Source: Pseudomonas batumici
GTDB taxonomy: Bacteria; Pseudomonadota; Gammaproteobacteria; Pseudomonadales; Pseudomonadaceae
Reading direction: 5' to 3'
Assembly: GCF_000820515.1 (NCBI RefSeq)
Contig: NZ_JXDG01000053.1
Coordinates: 55,006 to 119,005 of the forward strand
Length of the DNA: 64,000 nucleotides
Part shown: piece after piece, positions 27,573-36,691 of the stretch
Position numbering within the stretch: position 1 is the first letter of the stretch
Layout: the number at the start of each line of letters is the position of its first letter
Notes under the pieces: model-generated
Told to the model about the DNA's origin: nothing
The model's database searches: none
What the model saw: the letters and a program-made list of their open reading frames with translations, nothing else
Program-made: the position numbers and the translations under genes

Positions 27573-29264
27573 ATGAGCGAAAGCTTTGCGGAACTCTTTG
27601 AAGAGAGCTTGAAGACCCTTAATCTTCAGGCTGGTTCGATCATCACCGGTGTTATCGTTGATATCGATTACCAAGCTCGTTGGGTCACTGTCCACGCCGG
27701 TCTGAAGTCTGAAGCTCTGATCCCGCTAGAACAGTTCTACAACGATGCTGGCGAGCTGAACATCAACGTCGGTGACGAAGTTCACGTGGCGCTGGATTCG
27801 GTTGAAGACGGCTTCGGTGAAACCAAGCTGTCCCGTGAAAAAGCCAAGCGCGCTGAATGCTGGATCGTTCTGGAAGCAGCCTTCGCAGCCGAAGAAGTGG
27901 TCAAGGGCGTTATCAACGGTAAGGTTAAAGGCGGCTTCACTGTCGACGTTAACGGCATCCGTGCGTTCCTGCCAGGTTCTCTGGTTGACGTCCGTCCAGT
28001 GCGCGACACCACGCACCTGGAAGGCAAAGAGCTCGAGTTCAAGGTCATCAAGCTGGACCAGAAGCGCAACAACGTTGTCGTTTCCCGCCGCAGCGTCCTG
28101 GAAGCCGAGAACTCCGCCGAGCGTGAAGCTCTGCTGGAATCCCTGCAGGAAGGCCAGCAAGTCAAGGGTATCGTCAAGAACCTCACCGATTACGGCGCAT
28201 TCGTCGATCTGGGTGGCGTCGATGGCCTGCTGCACATCACCGACATGGCTTGGAAGCGCATCAAGCACCCATCGGAAATCGTCAACGTTGGCGACGAGAT
28301 CGATGTCAAGGTTCTGAAGTACGATCGCGAGCGCAATCGTGTTTCCCTGGGCCTCAAGCAACTGGGCGAAGATCCATGGGTCGCTATCAAGGCCCGTTAC
28401 CCAGAAAGCACTCGCGTCACCGCTCGTGTGACCAACCTGACCGACTACGGCTGCTTCGCTGAGCTGGAAGAAGGCGTTGAAGGTCTGGTACACGTTTCCG
28501 AAATGGACTGGACCAACAAGAACATCCACCCTTCGAAAGTCGTACAAGTCGGCGACGAAGTGGAAGTCATGGTTCTGGACATCGACGAAGAGCGTCGTCG
28601 TATCTCCCTGGGCATCAAGCAGTGCAAGTCGAGCCCATGGGAAGACTTCTCTGGCCAGTTCAACAAGGGCGACAAGATCTCCGGCACCATCAAGTCGATC
28701 ACCGATTTCGGTATCTTCATTGGTCTGGACGGCGGCATCGACGGTCTGGTTCACCTGTCCGACATCTCCTGGAACGAAGTGGGCGAAGAAGCCGTACGTC
28801 GTTTCAAGAAGGGCGACGAGCTGGACACCGTTATCCTGTCGGTTGACCCGGAGCGTGAGCGTATCTCCCTGGGTATCAAGCAACTGGAAAGCGATCCGTT
28901 CTCCGAGTACGTCTCGGTTAACGACAAAGGCGCCATCGTTAAAGGCACTGTGAAAGAAGTTGACGCCAAAGGCGCCATCATCGTTCTGGCCGACGATATC
29001 GAAGCGACTCTGAAAGCCTCCGAAATCAGCCGTGACCGCGTTGAAGACGCGCGCAACGTTCTGAAAGAAGGCGAAGAAGTAGAAGCCAAGATCATCAGCG
29101 TTGACCGCAAGAGCCGCGTGATCCAGCTGTCGATCAAGTCGAAAGACGTTGAAGACGAAAAAGAAGCCATCCAGAGCCTGCGCGACAAGCCAGCTGCTTC
29201 GGATGCTCCAGTCGACACCACTCTCGGTGCTCTGCTGCGTGCTCAGATGGAAAAACAGAACTAA
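27573..29264 (+). CDS. rpsA: 30S ribosomal protein S1
   Basis: A 563-residue protein with six S1 (OB-fold) repeats. Repeats 3-6 begin with segments such as VKGIVKNLTDYGAFVDLGGVDGLLH and end with RVSLGLKQL or RISLGIKQ. It binds mRNA at the 30S platform. The start MSESFAELFEESLK at 27573 is standard; upstream in-frame codons from 27462 would add a nonsense extension. Codon use differs from neighbours in favouring optimal codons (GAA, GTT, CGT), as expected of a highly expressed gene. A strong intrinsic terminator follows. Confidence 0.98.
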   Translation: MSESFAELFEESLKTLNLQAGSIITGVIVDIDYQARWVTVHAGLKSEALIPLEQFYNDAGELNINVGDEVHVALDSVEDGFGETKLSREKAKRAECWIVLEAAFAAEEVVKGVINGKVKGGFTVDVNGIRAFLPGSLVDVRPVRDTTHLEGKELEFKVIKLDQKRNNVVVSRRSVLEAENSAEREALLESLQEGQQVKGIVKNLTDYGAFVDLGGVDGLLHITDMAWKRIKHPSEIVNVGDEIDVKVLKYDRERNRVSLGLKQLGEDPWVAIKARYPESTRVTARVTNLTDYGCFAELEEGVEGLVHVSEMDWTNKNIHPSKVVQVGDEVEVMVLDIDEERRRISLGIKQCKSSPWEDFSGQFNKGDKISGTIKSITDFGIFIGLDGGIDGLVHLSDISWNEVGEEAVRRFKKGDELDTVILSVDPERERISLGIKQLESDPFSEYVSVNDKGAIVKGTVKEVDAKGAIIVLADDIEATLKASEISRDRVEDARNVLKEGEEVEAKIISVDRKSRVIQLSIKSKDVEDEKEAIQSLRDKPAASDAPVDTTLGALLRAQMEKQN

Positions 29265-29281
29265 GTTCTGTCAGACCATAG

Positions 29282-29310
29282 AAAAAGGGCGACTTCGGTC
29301 GCCCTTTTTT
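29282..29310 (+). terminator. Strong intrinsic terminator after rpsA
   Basis: AAAAAGGGCGAC, tetraloop TTCG, GTCGCCCTTTTTT: a 12 bp stem with a stable UUCG loop and a T-run, 18 bp after the rpsA stop. Confidence 0.92.
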
Positions 29311-29488
29311 GTGGGTGAAATTTGAGGCGAGGAAACCAAATGGGGGGCTAGTGGTCCTATTGGATGCCTGTATGGGGGGTATATTCTAACCTTATGGATA
29401 GGTCGATGCATGGGCTGTTCAAAACCCTTCAGTCGTGCTAAAACCTTCGAAGCACTTTTCCTAGTTGCTTGAAAAAGAAGGGAAAAAT

Positions 29489-29803
29489 ATGACGAAGTCG
29501 GAGTTGATCGAACGAATTGTGACCCATCAGGGGCTGCTTTCATCTAAGGATGTGGAGCTGGCCATCAAGACCATGCTTGAGCAAATGTCCCAATGTCTGG
29601 CTACTGGAGATCGTATCGAGATCCGGGGGTTTGGCAGCTTCTCTCTGCACTACCGCGCTCCACGGGTTGGTCGTAATCCGAAAACTGGGCAGTCTGTCAG
29701 TCTCGACGGCAAATTCGTCCCGCATTTCAAACCGGGTAAAGAATTGCGTGATCGTGTAAATGAGGAGGAGGAAGGTTTAGGTGGCGATGAGTTGCTGAGA
29801 TAA
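29489..29803 (+). CDS. ihfB: Integration host factor subunit beta
   Basis: A 104-residue DNA-bending HU/IHF family protein. The start MTKSELIERIVTHQG, the beta-arm with RIEIRGFGSFSLHYRAPRVGRNPKTG (including the intercalating proline region) and KFVPHFKPGKELRDRVN are all present. It pairs with IhfA. The tail after RVNEEEE is about ten residues longer than the shortest relatives. ATG 29489 follows GAAGGGAAA. In Pseudomonas this gene marks the left border of the O-antigen locus. Confidence 0.95.
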   Translation: MTKSELIERIVTHQGLLSSKDVELAIKTMLEQMSQCLATGDRIEIRGFGSFSLHYRAPRVGRNPKTGQSVSLDGKFVPHFKPGKELRDRVNEEEEGLGGDELLR

Positions 29804-30216
29804 GAGTCGCATCAAGCGATTCATGATCACTGGGCTTGTCTTGTTAATATGAATTACAAGCTTGCTGCTCTTCGTGCTGGAAAGCTAGCAGTTTGTCGTA
29901 GTTTCCCTCTTCGGTTTTTCGTCAGCCTAGCTACAGATCTCGCTGTTCGGAGTTGCTTTGTTCCTGATGGGGGTGATTTTTGGTAGAGGGGCGTGGTGGC
30001 TCATTTCCTGGAGAGGAGGTGCGGACGATAGGCTGGGCGTTGATTTTGCTTGGTATTATTGATTTGCGCGCCCATCGGCGTAATAAAATATTTTCGTGAC
30101 TTTAGAAAAGGACTGTTGTAGTCTCCTTCGTCTCTGTCTGGTTTATGTTGACTTATCTCAAATGGTTTTGTTTTTGTAGTTAACATAACCGCTTAAGTGA
30201 AAAAGGCTAGCAATAT
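29804..30216. other. AT-rich gap between ihfB and wzz, no gene seen
   Basis: These 413 bp mark the switch from GC-rich core to AT-rich O-antigen DNA. I find no credible frame on either strand. Many Pseudomonas have a small LapA/DUF1049 membrane protein gene here; it is absent. The promoter of wzz should lie here (TTGACT at 30148 is a possible -35) but has no matching -10. Confidence 0.5.
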
Positions 30217-31257
30217 ATGAGTGTTGATTCAAAAAAAGATAATGGGCTGGAAGATTTTGAGTTTCAAAGATTTGTTCGTGGAATTTTAAGGCGGAAACTT
30301 GTTGTTGTCGGCTCTGCTGTTTTGGGGGCTGTTATAGCAGCGAGCTATGCTTTTCTGGCCTCTCCCGTCTATGAGGCGAAAGTTTTTGTGACGTCGCCGT
30401 CTCAGAGTGATATATCCAACTTAAACTACGGTCGAATAAAAGAGTCGGGTTTGGCTCTTTACACAGTTAAAGATGTCTATGATATTTACACTCGATATCT
30501 GCAGGCAGAGTCCCTCCGTCTAGATTTTTTTAACAAGATTTATGTGCCGAGTTTGCCACTGGATGAGCAAAAAAAATCCCGGGATGTCCTGCGTTCGGAG
30601 TTTTCCGAGGTGTTGCGTGTAGTTCCGCCGCTCGGTGCTAGCTCTGACAGGTATTCGATTGTCGTGCGGACCACTGATCCCGAGAAGGCCAAAGAGTGGG
30701 TTGCTGAATATGTGGCTCAGGCTGGTGAATTGGCCAAGAACGAAATAATCAAGAACATTTCAATTGAGAATGAGGTCTGGGCTCGTAATGTGGAGCAGCA
30801 GATTGGTTTCGTCAGAGAGAAAAGCAGCAAGGTGAGAGAAGACACAATTGCCAGGTTGGGTGAGGCGCTGCAGATTGCCGAGTCAATCGGTCTGGAGAAG
30901 CCGCCAGCGATCACGGTGAGTCAGTCGGCCATTGCAGGTGGGGAGTCTGGTCAGCTTACGTATATGCGTGGCTCGAAAGCGCTAAGGGCAGAAATTGAAA
31001 GTATACAGGCGCGCAAGTCCGATGACCCTTTTACGGATCACTTGCGTGATCTTCAGGAGCGATACAGCTTCTTCAAGGGGCTGAAAATCGAGCCGGCGGT
31101 GGTGTCCGTTTATCGGCAAGACGGGGTTGTGGAGTTGCCAGATAAACCGGTGAAGCCTAACAAGGCGCTGATCCTTGTATTGGGTGTTATTGCTGGCCTG
31201 ATCACAGGCATTGCTTTCGTATTGCTTCGTGGGCTGTTTGTCGTTAGGCCGGAATAG
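30217..31257 (+). CDS. wzz: O-antigen chain-length determinant Wzz
   Basis: A 346-residue inner-membrane polysaccharide co-polymerase. TM1 is at about 30-52 (KLVVVGSAVLGAVIAASYAF), a large periplasmic coiled-coil-rich domain lies between, and TM2 is at about 317-338 (ALILVLGVIAGLITGIAFVL) preceded by the Pro/Lys-rich PDKPVKPNK. It sets the modal O-chain length with Wzy. Position directly after ihfB is conserved in Pseudomonas OSA loci. Codon use is AT-rich. Confidence 0.9.
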   Translation: MSVDSKKDNGLEDFEFQRFVRGILRRKLVVVGSAVLGAVIAASYAFLASPVYEAKVFVTSPSQSDISNLNYGRIKESGLALYTVKDVYDIYTRYLQAESLRLDFFNKIYVPSLPLDEQKKSRDVLRSEFSEVLRVVPPLGASSDRYSIVVRTTDPEKAKEWVAEYVAQAGELAKNEIIKNISIENEVWARNVEQQIGFVREKSSKVREDTIARLGEALQIAESIGLEKPPAITVSQSAIAGGESGQLTYMRGSKALRAEIESIQARKSDDPFTDHLRDLQERYSFFKGLKIEPAVVSVYRQDGVVELPDKPVKPNKALILVLGVIAGLITGIAFVLLRGLFVVRPE

Positions 31258-31612
31258 CGAGGTTTGTAGGAAATCACCCAGGGAGGAATTTTTGTCCTTG
31301 GCTCAGATATAGACTGTTTGGCCGTTTGGTCGAAACGGATCGGGTTCTGGTTGGGGTATTGATTTCAGCGCCCTTGCGGCTGTCAATCCTGACAGGAATG
31401 CTTACGGGCAAAACGCCGCTATCCAGGGTTCGCGTGTTTTTTAATGTGTGGGGTTGAATGTGTGCTTGGTGCCATGCTAGGTCGGGTGCGATCAAAGATT
31501 GGTAGTTGCGTTGCAGGCGCGGCTCTGAGTGTGTGCAGGCGGAAAGGAGGGGGTTGAGCTCTTCGTTGGCTTTCTGAAAATTCTTATGGCTCCCATAGGT
31601 AGGCGCTTTCGG

Positions 31613-31675
31613 TATAATTTCTAGTTTACGCAGACGTAATGTTTGTTCTAAAACGCGAAATTTGGCGCGTTTTTT
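31613..31675 (+). promoter_or_regulatory. Candidate O-antigen operon promoter and attenuator-like hairpin
   Basis: The 457 bp wzz-wbpO gap holds no gene. A perfect TATAAT is at 31613-31618 without a clear -35. About 30 bp on lies AAAACGCG / CGCGTTTT (31650-31657, 31666-31673) with a T-run, which looks like an intrinsic terminator placed 40 bp before the wbpO start. It could be a wzz terminator read-through point or an attenuator. I did not find a JUMPStart/ops GGTAGC-type element. Confidence 0.45.
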
Positions 31676-31714
31676 GCGATTGACTTAAATATTGATGAAA
31701 GGCAAGGGAAAACA

Positions 31715-32992
31715 ATGCTTAAACTCGAAGATGTGAAGTTGGCCATAGTGGGGCTCGGTTATGTGGGCTTGCCGCTGGCGGTTGAGTTTGGCAAAAAAAT
31801 GCAAGTCGTCGGATTTGATATCAGCCAGCTTCGAATCGAGGCGCTCAAGGCAGGTCATGACGCTACTCTCGAAGTGTCTGATTCTGAGTTGCGTTCTGCG
31901 TCGGGTTTAAACTTTAGCTCTGTGCTGGAAGAGTTGTCTGCCTGCAATATATATATTGTTACCGTCCCAACTCCGATTGATGAGCATAAGAGACCGGATC
32001 TGACTCCTTTGGTTAAAGCCAGTGAGTCGATTGGACGTGTTTTGAAAAAAGGCGATATCGTTATTTATGAGTCAACAGTCTATCCTGGCGCTACTGAGGA
32101 AGACTGTGTTCCAGTGCTGGAGAAAGTATCCGGACTGAAGTTTAATGTCGATTTCTATGCAGGCTATAGTCCGGAGCGGATAAATCCTGGCGATAAAGAG
32201 CATCGTGTTGCTACCATCAAGAAGGTGACAGCTGGGTCCACTCCAGAGGTCGCTGATCTGGTTGATGCTTTGTATAATAGAATAATTGTCGCCGGCACTC
32301 ATAAGGCCAAAAGTATCAAGGTTGCCGAGGCAGCAAAAGTTATTGAAAATACACAGCGCGACTTGAATATTGCCCTGATCAATGAGTTGGCACTTATTTT
32401 TAATAAAATGGGTATCGATACTCAGGCGGTCCTGGAGGCGGCGGGGACGAAGTGGAACTTCTTGCCTTTCCGTCCGGGACTGGTTGGCGGGCACTGCATC
32501 GGTGTAGATCCCTATTACTTGACTCACAAGGCGCAATCCATCGGATATCATCCGGAGATCATTTTGGCGGGTCGTCGCTTGAATGACAGCATGGGAGCAT
32601 ATGTGGTATCTCAACTTGTCAAGGCGATGCTCAAACGCAAAATTCATGTTGATGGTGCTCGCGTCTTGATCATGGGGTTGACGTTCAAAGAGAACTGCCC
32701 GGACCTGCGTAACACTAAAATCATCGATATCGTGAATGAACTCGCTGAATTCAATATTGTTGTTGATGTTTATGATCCGTGGGTAGATGCGGCGGAAGCA
32801 ATGCACGAGTACTCAATCACTCCTATCGGGCAACCACAGGTTGATTCTTACGACGGTATCATCTTGGCTGTCGCACACAATGAGTTCTCTGCGATGGGGG
32901 CTGAACAGATTCGCAGCCTGGGTAAAGCTGAGCACGTTCTCTATGATCTCAAGTACCTGCTGGATGCCTCTCAATCAGATCTGCGTCTCTGA
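31715..32992 (+). CDS. wbpO: UDP-N-acetyl-D-galactosamine 6-dehydrogenase (WbpO/TviB-like)
   Basis: A 425-residue UDP-sugar dehydrogenase: N-terminal Rossmann AIVGLGYVGLPLAVEFG, catalytic Cys in VGGHCIGVDPYYL (about residue 263), and YSPERINPGDKEH. It oxidises C6 of a UDP-HexNAc to the uronic acid. The TviB/WbpO subgroup is suggested by the sequence and by the adjacent WbpP/TviC-type 4-epimerase. Together they should give UDP-GalNAcA from UDP-GlcNAc. It is the first gene of the O-unit operon. Confidence 0.87.
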   Translation: MLKLEDVKLAIVGLGYVGLPLAVEFGKKMQVVGFDISQLRIEALKAGHDATLEVSDSELRSASGLNFSSVLEELSACNIYIVTVPTPIDEHKRPDLTPLVKASESIGRVLKKGDIVIYESTVYPGATEEDCVPVLEKVSGLKFNVDFYAGYSPERINPGDKEHRVATIKKVTAGSTPEVADLVDALYNRIIVAGTHKAKSIKVAEAAKVIENTQRDLNIALINELALIFNKMGIDTQAVLEAAGTKWNFLPFRPGLVGGHCIGVDPYYLTHKAQSIGYHPEIILAGRRLNDSMGAYVVSQLVKAMLKRKIHVDGARVLIMGLTFKENCPDLRNTKIIDIVNELAEFNIVVDVYDPWVDAAEAMHEYSITPIGQPQVDSYDGIILAVAHNEFSAMGAEQIRSLGKAEHVLYDLKYLLDASQSDLRL

Positions 32993-33051
32993 ATATCAGG
33001 GGCTGTAAAGATTCTGGTTCGTTACCGCCGGAAAAACAAGTCGAGAGTCAA

Positions 33052-34101
33052 ATGATCCGTTTCGAAGAAGTTAAAGCTGAAATTCAACAATCCCCAAAGG
33101 TTTGGCTGGTTACGGGGGTGGCCGGGTTTATTGGCTCCAATTTACTGGAGACACTGCTGCAATTAGATCAGCGGGTTGTAGGTCTCGATAACTTTGTAAC
33201 AGGGCACCAGCATAATCTCGATGAAGTGCAATCAGTAGTGAGTCCTGAGCAATGGTCGCGCTTCGTGCTGGTAAAAGGTGATATCAGAAATATTGACGAT
33301 TGCAGAACCGCGATGACTTTTCCTGCGGCCACCGATATTCCGGTGGATTACGTTTTGCACCAGGCAGCATTAGGCTCTGTTCCACGCTCCATCAATGATC
33401 CCGTTACAACGAACAGCACCAATATCGACGGTTTTCTGAATATGTTGGTTGCGGCGAAGGATGCGAAAGTAAAAAGTTTTACCTATGCCGCGTCGAGTTC
33501 TACCTATGGCGATCATCCTGGACTTCCAAAGGTTGAAGGTGTGATTGGCAAGCCGCTGTCCCCTTATGCGGTCACAAAGTATGTAAACGAACTGTATGCT
33601 GAGGTTTTTTCCAGTACATACGGGTTCAATACCATTGGGCTTCGCTATTTTAACGTCTTTGGCAAGCGTCAGGATCCGAACGGCGCCTATGCAGCCGTGA
33701 TCCCTAAGTGGACGGCGGCCATGATCAATAACGAAGAGGTTTTCGTCAATGGCGATGGTGAAACAAGTCGGGACTTTTGCTTCGTAGAAAACGCAGTGCA
33801 AGCCAATATACTGGCTGCCTGTGCCAGTCCTGAAGCAAAGAATAATGTTTACAACGTCGCCGTCGGTGACAGAACAACATTGAATCAAGTTTTTTTCTGC
33901 ATCAAGGACGCTTTGGCTCGCGTTGATGTCAAGTCTACATCGGAGATGGTCTATCGGGATTTCCGGGCTGGCGACGTAAGGCACTCGCAGGCGAATATTG
34001 ATAAGGCTAAGAGTTTGTTGGGCTATAAACCGCTTTTCACTGTTGGTGAGGGTATGTTGAAAGCAGCAAGTTGGTATGTCTCGTTCTTTGCGGGAAGTTA
34101 A
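33052..34101 (+). CDS. wbpP: UDP-N-acetylglucosamine 4-epimerase (WbpP/TviC-like)
   Basis: A 349-residue extended SDR. It has VTGVAGFIGSNLLE, HQAALGSVPRSINDP, the serine cluster AASSSTYGDH and the catalytic pair in SPYAVTKYVNE. The N-terminal extension before the Rossmann strand (about 15 residues) is typical of WbpP/TviC. It interconverts UDP-GlcNAc and UDP-GalNAc (or their uronic acids), supplying or using the wbpO product. A GTG-started wzx begins 5 nt after its stop. Confidence 0.88.
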   Translation: MIRFEEVKAEIQQSPKVWLVTGVAGFIGSNLLETLLQLDQRVVGLDNFVTGHQHNLDEVQSVVSPEQWSRFVLVKGDIRNIDDCRTAMTFPAATDIPVDYVLHQAALGSVPRSINDPVTTNSTNIDGFLNMLVAAKDAKVKSFTYAASSSTYGDHPGLPKVEGVIGKPLSPYAVTKYVNELYAEVFSSTYGFNTIGLRYFNVFGKRQDPNGAYAAVIPKWTAAMINNEEVFVNGDGETSRDFCFVENAVQANILAACASPEAKNNVYNVAVGDRTTLNQVFFCIKDALARVDVKSTSEMVYRDFRAGDVRHSQANIDKAKSLLGYKPLFTVGEGMLKAASWYVSFFAGS

Positions 34102-34106
34102 GACTG

Positions 34107-35330
34107 GTGATTAAAGAGATCTGCGCAATCACCGTTCTTGCAAACAAGCTTTGCATGTTTGTATTGTTGTTCAGTTTGGCAAGAATTTTAGGTGTCGAAC
34201 TATACGGTGTGTTTTCTTACCATTACGCGATAGTCACAGGCATCGCAACGGTGGTAGGAGAGTGCTTGAGTGTGGCGTTGAGTCGTTATGCGGTCCTGAA
34301 CGCAGAGGAAGTAAATTACAAGACTTCCTTGGGACTCATGTTATGGGGCGGTATCATTGTAGCTGCTCTCTGTGTCATCGTGTTTTTGATTTTTCCGGCG
34401 CCTGCTTCTTCTTACGGAATGAATCCTGGTTACTTACTGATCGGTGCATTTTTTCTAGGTTTCGCTTGTGTTTGTAATTTGACTATAACCGGGTTGATGT
34501 TTTCCCTTAACGCCTCGGGGAAATGGGCTGTTGCACTGGCGGCCCATGGTCTTCTTGGATTGTTGCTGGTAGTTTCCATTGCGAAGATTACAGGGCAAAT
34601 AGAAGGGGTCATTCTGACTCTCGCGATTTGTACACTAATCGCGCCTGCATATGGATTCTTTACAATAAAGAAAAACCACTTCAGCCATGATGACAAGGGG
34701 GGGCGAGAGTCTTCTTTTTTTCGACAAATTGCGGCATTGCTTTCGCGCTCAGGGGCTCCGACTATTGCTGGTAGTATGCTACTCGGGGCACCTGTTCATA
34801 TTGTTTGTCTAATGATATTTGCCAAATCGAGCTTGAATGTGTCGGAGGTTGGCTATTTTAGTCTGTTTTTCCTTTTTTATATCCTGGTCACTGTGTTGCC
34901 AAGCTCGCTGACATCCTATGCCATTGTAAAGCTGGCAGGACGCGGGAAGAGTGCTAGTAAGTTGTACTTGATGCTCGGGCTATCAATTTCAGTTTGCTTG
35001 CCTGTGTTCCTGGTGTTGTCGCAGAGCTATTGGCTGTGCCTGCTCGGTAGTAGGTTTTGCAGCAAAAATGATCTTCTGGCTTACGCAGTACTGGCGGGTG
35101 GCATAGGGCTTACGACTACAATCGTCACTCAAATATTGCACAGTAAAAACATGACCAGGGTTGTTTTTCTTGGTAGCTGTATTTATGCGTTTGTTTACTT
35201 GTTGCTGACAGTAGTTGCAGGGTTAAAAGGCAATATGTTGGCAGTCGATCTTTTCAGGTCCTTTGTTTTTGCGCTGGCAGCTCAAATTGCCGTGCTTGCG
35301 GTCCTGGGTGGTCGTAAGTTGGTGCAGTGA
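34107..35330 (+). CDS. wzx: O-antigen flippase Wzx
   Basis: A 407-residue, very hydrophobic protein with about twelve membrane helices, of the MATE/polysaccharide-exporter type (LANKLCMFVLLFSLARILG at the N-terminus). It should flip the undecaprenyl-linked O unit to the periplasm. The start is GTG 34107, with GGGAAG upstream and 5 nt after wbpP. AT-rich codon use marks acquired DNA. Assignment rests on topology, position and the Wzy-type neighbour; sequence conservation in this family is low. Confidence 0.8.
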   Translation: MIKEICAITVLANKLCMFVLLFSLARILGVELYGVFSYHYAIVTGIATVVGECLSVALSRYAVLNAEEVNYKTSLGLMLWGGIIVAALCVIVFLIFPAPASSYGMNPGYLLIGAFFLGFACVCNLTITGLMFSLNASGKWAVALAAHGLLGLLLVVSIAKITGQIEGVILTLAICTLIAPAYGFFTIKKNHFSHDDKGGRESSFFRQIAALLSRSGAPTIAGSMLLGAPVHIVCLMIFAKSSLNVSEVGYFSLFFLFYILVTVLPSSLTSYAIVKLAGRGKSASKLYLMLGLSISVCLPVFLVLSQSYWLCLLGSRFCSKNDLLAYAVLAGGIGLTTTIVTQILHSKNMTRVVFLGSCIYAFVYLLLTVVAGLKGNMLAVDLFRSFVFALAAQIAVLAVLGGRKLVQ

Positions 35331-35445
35331 TGAACATGTTGAACATGTGCGTTGGTGACACAAGGTGCATGGCTGAAAGTAATATTGGGGCCAGTATTGA
35401 GTCTGGCTTACGGTTCAGTTGCGTTATTTTTTTGGGTCAAGGTTA

Positions 35446-36657
35446 ATGGTTATATTACTGGTTTCGACGTGCTTGCTGTTATTGCTTGTGCAATGCGCTC
35501 TGTGCCTGATATCAAAAAAATATCTCGTTGCGTTGTACGCCGTTTGCTATTCGGTGCCTTTTTTGGGGCTCGTCAGTTGCTTGTGGGGCGACACCATTAA
35601 ACTTTGGCCTATTGGAGACTATGAATTTTATCTGGATGACATATTAGTATTCCGACTTTCGCTGGTCTGGTTTCTTGGTGTTGCTGGTGGACTCGTTGCT
35701 TATCTATTGTCATTGCTGGTGCCGCCCAGAAATTTGCACGTAGAGCGAAAAACATTTTTTTCTGCGTCGGACTTCAAGTTAGCAGGGTTCATTTTTATTG
35801 CGCTGTCCGTCTTCCTTATCAGCTTCAGGTTCGTGAACGCGGGCGCACTGCTTGAAATGTTCACGGGTATCGAGTCAGTGATAGTTTTTTCCATCATTGC
35901 GATCATTGCCTTGGCATTTTCCTACCCATCCAGATCGATGTTTTTTGTGTCTGTGGCTCTGGTGGTTTCTTATTCTATTGTCAACTCAATTGCGGGGAAA
36001 CGTGATTTTGTTGTCGTGGTTGTCGCTTCGATTCTGGGGCTGTTGTTTCGCTATAATCAGTTTGTCAAGCTTAAAACTCTGTTGTCCGTTGCTGTATTCA
36101 TGGCTTTTCTGCTCCTCAGCGGTGTTGTTGTTTCAATGACCCGAATGGATGTGCCCTTTACGTCGGATAATATTGCACAGTATTTCTTGTTCAACTCCTG
36201 GAATGCGATAATTTTACCGCTCGTTCAGCAGTTAACCAATTTTTGGGATGGGGAGCATCTGCGTTACGGCCAAACCTACCTCGATATGTTTCTTTCTTTG
36301 CCACCGTCACCTTTATATTCGGCTTTGGGTATGGAAAAACCCATTATGGTGGATAATCCTGCCTTCTGGTATTATATTACCGGGCTCGGTGGGATCCACG
36401 CTGCTGGCGTGGCTTTTGAGAATTTTGGACTGTTTGGTGTTTTCCTCAATGGATTCATCAGTGTCTGCTTCTGGCGGTTGATCGACTCGCGCTGCCGCGA
36501 GGATGATTTTTTGCGAATTTTCTTGTACATGCTGTGTGCTTCATCGGTTATGCACTCTGTTTGGTACGGCGAAATATACTTGCTGAACTCATTGGTTTTT
36601 TATGTGATGGCATTAGGATTATTCTTCACGATGAAGCTCGTTCGGGTTTTGAAGTGA
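35446..36657 (+). CDS. wzy: O-antigen polymerase Wzy
   Basis: About 403 residues with ten or more membrane helices and a large central periplasmic loop (about residues 215-300, LFNSWNAIILPLVQQLTNFW to AFWYYITGLGGIHAAG), the Wzy pattern. It polymerises flipped O units. ATG 35446 is chosen; a TTG at 35419 would add nine residues. It is AT-rich. Assignment is by topology and place between wzx and the transferases; family sequence conservation is poor. Confidence 0.75.
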   Translation: MVILLVSTCLLLLLVQCALCLISKKYLVALYAVCYSVPFLGLVSCLWGDTIKLWPIGDYEFYLDDILVFRLSLVWFLGVAGGLVAYLLSLLVPPRNLHVERKTFFSASDFKLAGFIFIALSVFLISFRFVNAGALLEMFTGIESVIVFSIIAIIALAFSYPSRSMFFVSVALVVSYSIVNSIAGKRDFVVVVVASILGLLFRYNQFVKLKTLLSVAVFMAFLLLSGVVVSMTRMDVPFTSDNIAQYFLFNSWNAIILPLVQQLTNFWDGEHLRYGQTYLDMFLSLPPSPLYSALGMEKPIMVDNPAFWYYITGLGGIHAAGVAFENFGLFGVFLNGFISVCFWRLIDSRCREDDFLRIFLYMLCASSVMHSVWYGEIYLLNSLVFYVMALGLFFTMKLVRVLK

Positions 36658-36691
36658 GTTTTAATATTTTCATTGGATTGAGATAGTCGGT

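Noticed and set aside
27726..28883. 385-codon open frame on the minus strand
   Set aside because: Antisense to rpsA; the regular S1 repeats make long repetitive shadow frames.
29804..31714. JUMPStart/ops antitermination element expected before O-antigen genes
   Set aside because: I looked upstream of wzz and wbpO and found no GGCGGTAGC-type core; only a TATAAT and a hairpin.
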